From Planctomycetales bacterium (GTDB lineage: Bacteria > Planctomycetota > Planctomycetia > Pirellulales > Thermoguttaceae), in assembly GCA_007122045.1 (NCBI GenBank), contig SKJM01000643.1:1-5752 (forward strand): a stretch of 5,752 nucleotides of DNA. The letters run 5' to 3'. Made by a program: the position numbers and the translations under genes. The notes under the pieces are model-generated. The model was given only the letters and a program-made list of their open reading frames with translations, ran no database searches and was not told where the DNA came from. Positions 1 through 5,490 of the stretch are shown here, piece after piece (the first letter of the stretch is position 1; the number at the start of each line of letters is the position of its first letter).

Positions 1-86
1 CGGCCAGGCGGAAAGGGATGCGCGTCGTGCCGGGTGTTCGTCCTGCGTCTCCACGCACGCTGCGCTGGGGCATTCGGGGCGGGGCG

Positions 87-1259
87 TTATCCGAGAATCC
101 GCTGCCAACGCCGGCGATTCCACGCGATCTTCTGGGCGTTGGTCATGCGGGCGAAGTCGGGCCGGCCGTCGGGGGTGGTGGGGTAGTCGGGCTCGGACGC
201 GCCGGGGGCGGCAGTGGGGGACGGGCGGGCGGCGCCGGAGTAGGCGGCGGCGCGCTGGGTGGGCTGCAAGTCGTCTGCCAGGCTGCGCAGCGGCCGGATG
301 CCGTGGCGCTGAAGGGCGCCGTGGTACGAACGCACCCCCTCGGCAGGCTCCAGATGCCCGTCGGCCACCGCGCGCAGGTGCTCGATGAACGCCGGCTGGT
401 GCTCCGCGTTGTTGATCATCCGGCCATAGAGGGCGACGCGGGCGCCGTACTTGCGGGCCTCCCAAAGCTGGTGGAAGGCGTCGAAGGTCGTGCCGGAAGA
501 ACCGCCCAGGATGCCCACCACCAGCCGCGAATCGTAAGCGACAAGCTGCTCCATGACGGCCGGGCCGTGGTAGGCGATCTTCAGGAACAGCGGGCGCGCC
601 GAGCCCGCGGCGCCGGCCAGGGTGCGGGCGATCATGTCGTTGATGAACCGGCCGAGGTCGGGGATGGGCGCGACGGGGGCGTTCGGGTCGAACACCTCGA
701 GGAAATGGCGGAATCCCTTGGCCGAGGCTTCGTCGCGGAAATGCTTGTATTCCTGGAGGGTTTGGTGGTCGGGGGTCAAGGCGTTGTTGAACGTGACCGA
801 GTACAGCCCCAGGTCGACGCCCCCGCGGCGCTCGTGCGGCTCGCACACCGGCTTGCCGCACATGGCCTGGTCGATCGAGGCCGAGCGGAACGGGCGCGAG
901 GGCTCCTTCGGGTACCCCCCGCCCTGGGCCAGCCAGATGTCGGTCGTGTCGTTTGCGCGGATGGCCGGGGTTATATGGCTTTGGTCGAAAAGCCGTTCCT
1001 CGAACACGAGCACCTCGGCGTTGCCGGCGCTGATGAGCATCACGTCGAGCAGCCCCTGCCGCACGTTCTGGCGAATCAGCTCGCGGTATTCGTCCAACGA
1101 GCGGAAGCGGCCCTCCTCGGCGTGGTGCTCCGGGCTGCGGCCGGGGGCGGCCATGCCGAAGGCCATGTCGGCGTCCTTCGCGTCGGCCAGGATGAACTCA
1201 TCGCAGGCCGGGTCGGCAAGAATTCGGGCCAGTTTTCGGTCTAATGATTTTTCGGTCAT
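87..1259 (-). CDS. Class I aldolase-like (FbaB/LacD-type TIM barrel) protein
   Basis: This is a 390-residue cytoplasmic protein with no signal peptide. The start at 1259 is preferred over an in-frame ATG at 1304 because GGGAG lies 7 bases upstream and the extra 15 residues look uncoding. The fold resembles class I DhnA/FbaB/LacD aldolases. An N-terminal strand FILADAKDADMAFG (22-35) sits where that family has its first barrel strand. HFLEVF (185-190) follows, then LFLKIAYHGP (224-233), whose K227 matches the position of the Schiff-base lysine. RLVVGILGGSSG (245-256) and GARVALYGRMIN (272-283) resemble the phosphate-binding GG and GRN motifs. The substrate cannot be read; a phosphorylated ketose or related aldol is a guess. 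After residue 330 comes a Pro/Ala/Ser-rich linker, then a basic tail (about 370-390) with NAQKIAWNRRRWQRILG, which is not part of the aldolase barrel. Two decayed sugar/nucleoside genes lie just upstream on the same strand. The gene itself is clearly real; the family call is moderate. Confidence 0.85.
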   Translation of the reverse strand: MTEKSLDRKLARILADPACDEFILADAKDADMAFGMAAPGRSPEHHAEEGRFRSLDEYRELIRQNVRQGLLDVMLISAGNAEVLVFEERLFDQSHITPAIRANDTTDIWLAQGGGYPKEPSRPFRSASIDQAMCGKPVCEPHERRGGVDLGLYSVTFNNALTPDHQTLQEYKHFRDEASAKGFRHFLEVFDPNAPVAPIPDLGRFINDMIARTLAGAAGSARPLFLKIAYHGPAVMEQLVAYDSRLVVGILGGSSGTTFDAFHQLWEARKYGARVALYGRMINNAEHQPAFIEHLRAVADGHLEPAEGVRSYHGALQRHGIRPLRSLADDLQPTQRAAAYSGAARPSPTAAPGASEPDYPTTPDGRPDFARMTNAQKIAWNRRRWQRILG

Positions 1260-1281
1260 GGTCGTCTCCCACCCTACTCTA

Positions 1282-1719
1282 CTATGCCCATGCACCGGTG
1301 GCAAGCCGTGTGGCCTCTACACGAAGCCACGCTATTTCCGACTGCTCCGGGCCTGCAAGGAACGCGGTACCGCCGGCCTCCATAAATGGGCGGCCAGCCG
1401 GTGAACGCGAGAACTCGTCGGCCCGGGTCTGGAAATCGACCAGGAAGCAGAGGTTGTTGGCGGTGGCCTTCCGGCCGCTTGCTTCGACTTGCTTGGCGCC
1501 GAACACGTCGACCGCGCCCGGCTTGGCCAGGAAGACGTGTTTGCCGACGTCGACGGCGGCGGCCTGTTCGGGGTGGAAGTAGGGGGACGACTCGATGGCC
1601 ACGGCGTCGAGCTTCTGCTCCAGCAGGCGGCGGCAGCCGGAAAGGCCCGTGAAACGCCGGTTCTCGTCGATGCCGCCGCTTTTTCCAAGGCCGGGTGTCG
1701 ATCGTTGGTCATCGCGCAT
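1282..1719 (-). pseudogene. Gfo/Idh/MocA family oxidoreductase, internal fragment
   Basis: The reading frame from ATG 1719 gives 145 residues, far short of the roughly 350-450 usual for Gfo/Idh/MocA NAD(P)-dependent oxidoreductases of sugars and inositols. Recognisable homology covers only about 1411-1662: RFTGLSGCRRLLEQKLDAVA, then YFHPEQAAAVDVGKHVFLAKP (the family's AGKHVxxEKP-type motif, with A where E is common) and LCFLVDFQTRADEF. The N-terminal GxGxxG nucleotide loop is missing, as is the whole C-terminal alpha/beta domain. Sequence after codon 103 no longer resembles the family. A strong AAGGAG (1727-1732) sits 7 bases before the start, so the translation signal survives although the body is gone. 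It ends only 22 bases before the aldolase-like gene start. Expression as a short peptide cannot be excluded, but catalytic function is very unlikely. Confidence 0.75.
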
Positions 1720-1832
1720 CGTGGAACTCCTTGCTTGGTGGTGCATGGCACTCGCCCAACGGTGGGTGCGCGAGGACGTTTGGATGGCCCACCTGCGGCG
1801 ATTAAGGCGGCTGTAGACGGCGGGAATGAGGG

Positions 1833-2117
1833 CTCGCAGGCCTGTCGCACCGGATTATCTTCAGCCGCCGTGCGGAGCAGCCGCTCGCCGGTCATGATGC
1901 GGCCGCCCACGCCCGTAAACACGATGGGCGTGGGCCATCGCTCGGCCGCCGTGCGGATCGAGTCGGGGACGGGCAGGAAATTGCCCCAGTTGCCCGGCCG
2001 CAGGCCCCGTGGGTAACCGCCGCCCATGCACACTCGCCCAGCGTACGCGGCCACTAGGCCGGCGCCCAACAACCATACCCCGAACAACACCGCACCACTT
2101 ACTCGCCCATTACGCAT
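1833..2117 (-). pseudogene. Nucleoside hydrolase (IUNH family) remnant with signal peptide
   Basis: ATG 2117 is preceded by AGGAG (2125-2129) at 7 bases. It opens with a signal-peptide-like stretch: MRNGR, then a hydrophobic segment at residues 9-27 with VLFGVWLLGAGLVAA. Without a stop it runs straight into MGGGYPRG (31-38), NWGNF (43-47), ERWPTPIVFTG (59-69) and RIMTGERLL...DNPVRQA (73-93). These are the mid-to-C-terminal signatures of inosine/uridine-preferring nucleoside hydrolases, which split ribonucleosides into base and ribose. The N-terminal Ca2+-binding DxDxxxDD aspartates and about 150 residues that should lie between signal peptide and MGG are absent, and the family sequence stops near codon 95. 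The frame stays open to 1332 but then overlaps the oxidoreductase remnant in another frame and reads as noise. I infer an in-frame internal deletion plus loss of the 3' end. The protein cannot have hydrolase activity. Confidence 0.72.
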
Positions 2118-2428
2118 TGGATGGCTCCTGTCTTGGCTCTTCCGTTTCTAGTCATTCATGCCGCTTCGCGGCACCCGGAAACGAGAACGCCAACCGGCCT
2201 AGCGCGTCGGTGCGGATTCGGATCTATAATGTCGCTCGTTGAATTGGCTCGGGAGGCTGGTAGGATGGAGGAGTTGGAGCGATACGTCCAAGCGGCATAC
2301 ACCGATCGAGGCGCAGGGGAACAGATGTTACTGCTGCCATGATCGGCCCAAACGCCGACGACGAATCCCCGCCTCCCGGTCAGCTTGGACCCTCTATAAC
2401 GGGGGGGCTGGGGCCCTTCCATCACAAG
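2118..2428. other. Noncoding stretch between decayed genes and tRNA
   Basis: No convincing gene was found. The segment holds the ribosome binding site of the nucleoside-hydrolase remnant (2125-2129), a small hairpin TGCCGC-TTC-GCGGCA (2159-2173) without a T tract, TATAAT at 2225-2230 and TATAAC at 2395-2400 on the plus strand without matching -35 boxes, and a short open frame at 2229-2342. A G-rich run (GGGGGGG, 2401-2407) lies in the tRNA 3' trailer. GACCCTCT (2388-2395) is the reverse complement of AGAGGGTC just upstream of the tRNA (2504-2511), so the precursor RNA could form an 8-bp stem around it. Confidence 0.5.
2229..2342 (+). CDS. Doubtful 37-codon open frame
   Basis: The frame MSLVELAREAGRM...QMLLLP reads as a plausible amphipathic helix (LVELAREAGRMEELERYVQAAY), a pattern seen in helical repeats. 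Two starts are possible. ATG 2229 overlaps a TATAAT box and has no Shine-Dalgarno sequence. ATG 2265 has GGGAGG at 8 bases and would give only 25 residues. No family is recognised and no continuing reading frame follows. It may be a chance frame, a small protein, or the 5' end of a lost gene. Confidence 0.15.
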   Translation: MSLVELAREAGRMEELERYVQAAYTDRGAGEQMLLLP

Positions 2429-2501
2429 TAGGCCCGGCAGGATTCGAACCTGCAACCAACAGATTATGAGTCTGCTGCTCTAACCGTTGAGCTACGGGCC
2501 C
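2429..2501 (-). tRNA. tRNA with CAU anticodon (Met likely, Ile2 possible)
   Basis: Read on the minus strand from 2501, all parts of the cloverleaf are present. The acceptor is GGGCCCG/CGGGCCT (first pair G1-U72), the D arm GCTC-AACGGTTA-GAGC, the anticodon arm GCAGA-CTCATAA-TCTGT, the variable loop TGGTT, the T arm GCAGG-TTCGAAT-CCTGC, and the discriminator A at 2429. The anticodon is CAT at 2468-2466. CCA is not encoded (ACT follows), so it must be added after transcription. The initiator-type C1-A72 mismatch and the GGG/CCC anticodon-stem pairs of fMet tRNA are absent, so this is an elongator. A CAU anticodon can also belong to Ile2, where lysidine is made at C34; the CTCATAA loop does not separate the two. 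Upstream (2513-2518 on the minus strand) TACAAA could be a -10 element, without a clear -35. Confidence 0.93.
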
Positions 2502-2592
2502 AAAGAGGGTCTTTTGTAGTCGTTTCGGGATTCGCGCGGCCCTCTTGCAACAGCCGGTACGGTTCCTGATACGCTCCGCAGGCGGAAAACGG

Positions 2593-2619
2593 CACCCGCC
2601 CGCAGGAAAGGGGCGGGTG
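2593..2619. repeat. 9-bp perfect inverted repeat (GC hairpin)
   Basis: CACCCGCCC at 2593-2601 pairs exactly with GGGCGGGTG at 2611-2619 across a 9-base loop. Neither side has a long T run; the minus-strand flank has TTTT five bases on, within CCGTTTTCC, so a weak minus-strand terminator is possible. It lies just left of the TATAAT box at 2634. Confidence 0.6.
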
Positions 2620-2633
2620 ATGGTTGCACCACC

Positions 2634-2639
2634 TATAAT
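2634..2639 (+). promoter_or_regulatory. Perfect TATAAT box, orphan -10 candidate
   Basis: TATAAT matches the sigma70 -10 consensus exactly in otherwise GC-rich DNA. At 16-18 bases upstream only GGGCGG-like sequence is present, so no -35 is seen, and there is no extended TG. If used, transcription would begin near 2646, inside the left arm of the 2640-2678 inverted repeat, which would then be placed like an operator. Confidence 0.3.
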
Positions 2640-2678
2640 CGGTAGACTGGAAGGCCGACACCCTACGTCAGTCTACCG
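2640..2678. repeat. 10-bp perfect inverted repeat, possible operator or pseudoknot stem
   Basis: CGGTAGACTG (2640-2649) and CAGTCTACCG (2669-2678) are exact reverse complements with 19 bases between. GGCCGAC inside that spacer (2653-2659) is the exact reverse complement of GTCGGCC (2686-2692), which gives an H-type pseudoknot topology in RNA. As DNA, the repeat could equally be a protein-binding site. Confidence 0.6.
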
Positions 2679-2760
2679 CGCCGAAGTCGGCCAAGGAAGC
2701 CGGCGTTTGGGCCATTGCTTGGAGACAGGGCCTCTTGGTTCACGGTGCAGGACAGAGTTC

Positions 2761-2796
2761 GCCAACCGTAGCGAGGTTTTGGCCTGTTGGCTACGG
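2761..2796. repeat. Overlapping alternative hairpins
   Basis: CCGTAGC (2766-2772) pairs with GCTACGG (2790-2796). GCCAAC (2761-2766) pairs with GTTGGC (2786-2791). The arms overlap, so only one stem can form at a time. No known riboswitch or attenuator class is recognised. Confidence 0.4.
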
Positions 2797-2839
2797 GCAT
2801 ATCTCGTCATGAGCCCCCTTCGTTCGACAGGCGGTGGCC

Positions 2840-2868
2840 TTGACAGCAAGCATTGCGTACAGTTTCAT
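2840..2868 (+). promoter_or_regulatory. Sigma70-like promoter for the DUF2760-Hsp70 operon
   Basis: A perfect TTGACA (2840-2845) is followed after exactly 17 bases by TTTCAT (2863-2868, 4 of 6 match to TATAAT). Transcription would start near 2875 and leave a leader of about 40 bases before the DUF2760 start. No CIRCE-type element or sigma32 box was seen, so the sequence gives no sign of classical heat-shock control. Confidence 0.5.
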
Positions 2869-2913
2869 GGACGTGTTTAGGGCCGCCGGCCGAGGACCGC
2901 GAATCGAGGTTTC

Positions 2914-3465
2914 ATGATGCGACGAATTTGGCTTGCCATCCGGGTATTTTTCCTCGTCTTGTTCCGCCGGGAGGTGGCCGAAGCCGTGCGGGCGGTCCTG
3001 GAGGTCCGGACAGCCCCACCCCGGAAGGCCGTGGAGCCGCCCGAGGTGAAGGTGCCGAAGAAGCCGGCCCCGCCCAAGGCGCCGCAGCGCAGCGAGGCGT
3101 TGACGCTGCTCGCCGCCCTGCAACGGGAAGCCCGGTTCGTCGACTTCGTCGAGGAGCCGCTCGACGACTATACCGATGCCCAGGTGGGGGCTGCGGCGCG
3201 CGATGTGCATCGCAATTGCCGGGCCGTCGTCCGGCGGCTGTTCGCTCCGCAACCCCTGGTCAGCGACGCCGAAGGCGCCGACATCGAGGTCCCCCGTGGC
3301 TTCGACCCTGGCCGGTACCGCCTGGTGGGGCAGGTGGCCGGCGAACCGCCGTTCCACGGCCGGCTGGCACACCCTGGCTGGGAGGCGGCGAGGTGCGAGG
3401 TCCCCACCTGGTCCGGCGGCAAGTCGGCCGTGCGGGTCATCGCGCCGGCTGAGGTGGAACTATAG
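2914..3465 (+). CDS. DUF2760 domain protein, partner of the adjacent Hsp70
   Basis: This 183-residue protein's molecular function is unknown. GAGG (2906-2909) precedes the start; the second ATG (2917) is spaced better at 7 bases, so the true product may begin one residue later. The N-terminus has a 13-residue hydrophobic segment IWLAIRVFFLVLF (5-17) followed by RR, suggesting a membrane anchor or a membrane-lying amphipathic helix. A short helix (about 19-32) is followed by a Pro/Lys-rich linker (34-59, with PKKPAPPKAP). From about 60 to 183 runs the DUF2760 domain: SEALTLLAALQREARFVDFVEEPLDDYTDAQVGAAARDVHRNCR, then a predicted beta-rich part with GRYRLVGQV, FHGRLAHPGWEA and VIAPAEVEL. I recognise the domain from the QREARFVDFxxEPLxxYTDAQVGAAARDVHRxCR pattern and from its place 54 bases before an Hsp70 gene. 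Cotranscription is very likely. A role in recruiting the Hsp70 to the membrane is inference. Confidence 0.9.
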   Translation: MMRRIWLAIRVFFLVLFRREVAEAVRAVLEVRTAPPRKAVEPPEVKVPKKPAPPKAPQRSEALTLLAALQREARFVDFVEEPLDDYTDAQVGAAARDVHRNCRAVVRRLFAPQPLVSDAEGADIEVPRGFDPGRYRLVGQVAGEPPFHGRLAHPGWEAARCEVPTWSGGKSAVRVIAPAEVEL

Positions 3466-3519
3466 GGGGGCGGAAACGGAATCCAAAATAGCCAAGCATA
3501 CGACGGAAAAGCTGCACTC

Positions 3520-5352
3520 ATGACAAACGGCGCTGCGACGCAAATGGCGGACTATATTGTCGGGATCGACTTGGGCACGACGAACTGCGTGCTCGCCTAC
3601 GCGCCGCTGGAGGGCGATACGCCGGAGGTGCGCCTGCTCGACATCCCGCAGCTTGTGGCCGCGGGCACGGTCGAGGTCCGCCCCTCGCTTCCCTCGTTTC
3701 TCTACCTTGCCAGTCCACACGAGGCCGCCGGCGGGGCGCTCGACCTGCCGTGGGCGTCGGGGCAGACGTTCGCCGTGGGCGAGTACGCGCGGCGGCAGGG
3801 GGCCGAGGTGCCCGACCGGACCGTGGTGGCCGCGAAGTCGTGGTTGTGCTACAGCCGGGTCGACCGGCACCAGCCTATCCTCCCGTGGGGCGCGCCCGAC
3901 GAGGTGCCGAAGATTTCGCCCGTAACGGCCACGCAGCGGTACATTGAACACCTGCTCGCCGCCTGGCACGCGGCCATGCCCGAGGCGCCCATCGCCCGGC
4001 AGCGTGTCGTGCTGACCGTGCCCGCCTCGTTCGACGCCGCCGCCCGCGAATTGACGCGCGAGGCGGCGCTGGCGGCCGGGCTGCCCGACGATTTCGTGCT
4101 GCTCGAGGAGCCGCAGGCGGCTGTGTACGCCTGGCTGGCCGCCCGGGGCGACCGGTGGCGCCGCGACCTGGGTGTGGGCGATTGCCTGCTGGTGTGCGAC
4201 GTGGGCGGGGGCACGACCGACCTGACGTTGGTGGGCGTGGCCGAGGAGGGCGGCGAGCTGCTTTTGCAACGCCTGGCCGTGGGGAACCACCTGCTGGTGG
4301 GTGGCGACAATATGGACCTGGCGCTGGCGCACTTTGTCGCGGCGCGATTCGCCGAGCAGGGCACCGAACTCGACCCCTGGCAATCGGTCGCCCTGTGGCA
4401 TTCGTGCCGGGCCGCGAAGGAGGCCCTGCTGGCGCCGGGCGACCGCGAGGACGCCGCCGCCACCCATCCGATTTCGGTCCTGGGGCGCGGCCGGCGGCTG
4501 ATCGGCGGCACGGTGACCGTCGAGGTCGAGCGGCAGGCCGTCAGCGACCTGCTCATCGACGGGTTCTTCCCGCGCAGCCGGCTCGACGAGAAGCCGGCCC
4601 GGCAGCGGATTAGCGGGTTTCGGGAAATTGGTCTGCCGTTCGAGGCCGATACGGGGGTCACGCGACACCTGGCGGCTTTCTTGAAGGCGCACGCGGGGGA
4701 AGGCGAGGAATTGGCCGTGCGGCCCACCCACGTGCTGTTCAACGGCGGTGTGTTCAAGGCCGAGTCGTTCCGCCAGCGGCTGCTCGACGTGCTGGGCGAA
4801 TGGTTCGGGGGCGGCGAGGCCGCGCCGCGGGCGCTGGCCGGCGAGCACGACCTCGACTCCGCGGCCGCCAAGGGAGCCGCCTATTACGGCTGGGCCAAGC
4901 GGGCCGGCGGGGTGCGCATCCGCGGCGGCACGGGCCGGGCCTACTACGTGGGCATCGAAACGGCCGGGCTCGCCGTGCCGGGCGCCCCGCGGCCGCTACG
5001 GGCGTTGTGCGTGGTGCCCTTCGGCATGGAGGAGGGCACCGAAGCCGACGTACCCAGCGGGGAGATCGGGCTGGTGGTGGGCGAGCCGGCCCATTTCCGC
5101 TTCTTCAGTTCGCCCACGCGCAAGGAGGACCGGCCGGGCGACGTGTTGGCCCACTGGAGCCCCGACGAACTGACCGAGACCGATCCGCTGGAGGCCACGC
5201 TGCCGGCCGACGAGGCCGTCGACGAGCCCTACGTGCCCGTGAAGTTCCGCTCCCGCATTACCGAACTGGGGATGTTCGAACTGTGGTGCGTGAGCACCCA
5301 GAGCGACAAGCGCTGGAAGCTTGAGTTCAGCGTCCGCGAGCCGGCGGAGTAA
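3520..5352 (+). CDS. YegD-like Hsp70 family ATPase
   Basis: This 610-residue chaperone-like ATPase has the actin-fold nucleotide-binding domain spanning about 10-460. Visible are phosphate-1 VGIDLGTTNCVLAY (14-27), a lysine at AAKSW (K106) matching the catalytic Lys of DnaK, the proline switch VLTVPASFDAAAR (164-176), LLEEPQAAVYAW (194-205, with the interdomain Glu at 197), phosphate-2 CDVGGGTTDLTL (226-237), GGDNMDLALA (261-270), AAKEALL (298-304), and adenosine motif VLFNGG (405-410) then HDLDSAAAKGAAYYGW (443-458). All ATPase residues seem present. The DnaK-type linker and helical lid are absent. Residues about 466-610 form a compact, probably beta-rich tail (VPFGMEEGTEADVPSG, GMFELWCV) unlike the canonical substrate domain. 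Start 3520 has only a weak GGAA; ATG 3544 is an alternative and is closer to the first strand. It follows the DUF2760 gene in the same operon. In the cell it is probably cytosolic; its clients are unknown. Confidence 0.95.
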   Translation: MTNGAATQMADYIVGIDLGTTNCVLAYAPLEGDTPEVRLLDIPQLVAAGTVEVRPSLPSFLYLASPHEAAGGALDLPWASGQTFAVGEYARRQGAEVPDRTVVAAKSWLCYSRVDRHQPILPWGAPDEVPKISPVTATQRYIEHLLAAWHAAMPEAPIARQRVVLTVPASFDAAARELTREAALAAGLPDDFVLLEEPQAAVYAWLAARGDRWRRDLGVGDCLLVCDVGGGTTDLTLVGVAEEGGELLLQRLAVGNHLLVGGDNMDLALAHFVAARFAEQGTELDPWQSVALWHSCRAAKEALLAPGDREDAAATHPISVLGRGRRLIGGTVTVEVERQAVSDLLIDGFFPRSRLDEKPARQRISGFREIGLPFEADTGVTRHLAAFLKAHAGEGEELAVRPTHVLFNGGVFKAESFRQRLLDVLGEWFGGGEAAPRALAGEHDLDSAAAKGAAYYGWAKRAGGVRIRGGTGRAYYVGIETAGLAVPGAPRPLRALCVVPFGMEEGTEADVPSGEIGLVVGEPAHFRFFSSPTRKEDRPGDVLAHWSPDELTETDPLEATLPADEAVDEPYVPVKFRSRITELGMFELWCVSTQSDKRWKLEFSVREPAE

Positions 5353-5360
5353 CCGTTTAC

Positions 5361-5376
5361 GGGCCGGCTGCGGCCC
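5361..5376. terminator. Weak hairpin after the Hsp70 gene
   Basis: GGGCCG (5361-5366) pairs with CGGCCC (5371-5376) around a GCTG loop, 9 bases after the Hsp70 stop codon. No T run follows on either strand, so it is at best a factor-assisted terminator between the convergent genes. Confidence 0.3.
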
Positions 5377-5490
5377 CGCGGTGCGGTGAGCCCGAGTTCC
5401 AGGAGAAAGCCGTGAATTTGCCAACGCTCTCCGCGCTCGACGAGGTCCCGGTGGTCTGCCGTCTGGAAAACCTCCGAAGAATCATCCCGG

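Larger units (their letters stand above)
2502..2913. other. Noncoding stretch rich in inverted repeats
   Basis: This 412-base gap lies between the divergent tRNA and the DUF2760-Hsp70 operon. No open frame in it looks like protein. It contains a 9-bp perfect GC hairpin (2593-2619), a perfect TATAAT (2634-2639), a 10-bp perfect inverted repeat (2640-2678) whose spacer contains a 7-mer complementary to 2686-2692, two mutually exclusive short hairpins (2761-2796), and a sigma70-like promoter (2840-2868). It may be a long control region for the operon or may hold an undescribed structured RNA. Confidence 0.6.

Noticed and set aside
18..1244. 408-codon open frame on the plus strand
   Set aside because: It is a shadow of the minus-strand aldolase-like gene: Gly/Val/Arg-rich, no family pattern, and the opposite frame has a good ribosome binding site and clear motifs.
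1332..1800. Continuation of the nucleoside-hydrolase frame as a 261-residue protein
   Set aside because: After about codon 95 the family sequence stops, and the frame overlaps the oxidoreductase remnant in another frame with a Ser/Pro/Arg-rich noise translation.
2159..2173. TGCCGC-TTC-GCGGCA hairpin as a terminator
   Set aside because: The stem is only 6 bp and no T run follows on either strand.
2239..2469. Plus-strand frame ending in VGPAGFEPATNRL
   Set aside because: This ending is the well-known false translation of a tRNA T arm and anticodon region; it overlaps the CAU tRNA.
2429..2501. tRNA as an integration site for a mobile island
   Set aside because: No second copy of the tRNA 3' end, integrase or phage gene is visible in the window.
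2791..3372. 193-codon minus-strand frame overlapping the DUF2760 gene
   Set aside because: It is antisense to a recognised domain and has no coherent protein features.
3460..4848. 462-codon minus-strand open frame antisense to the Hsp70 gene
   Set aside because: Its His/Gln/Arg/Pro-rich translation is typical of an antisense frame in GC-rich DNA, and the plus strand carries unmistakable Hsp70 motifs.
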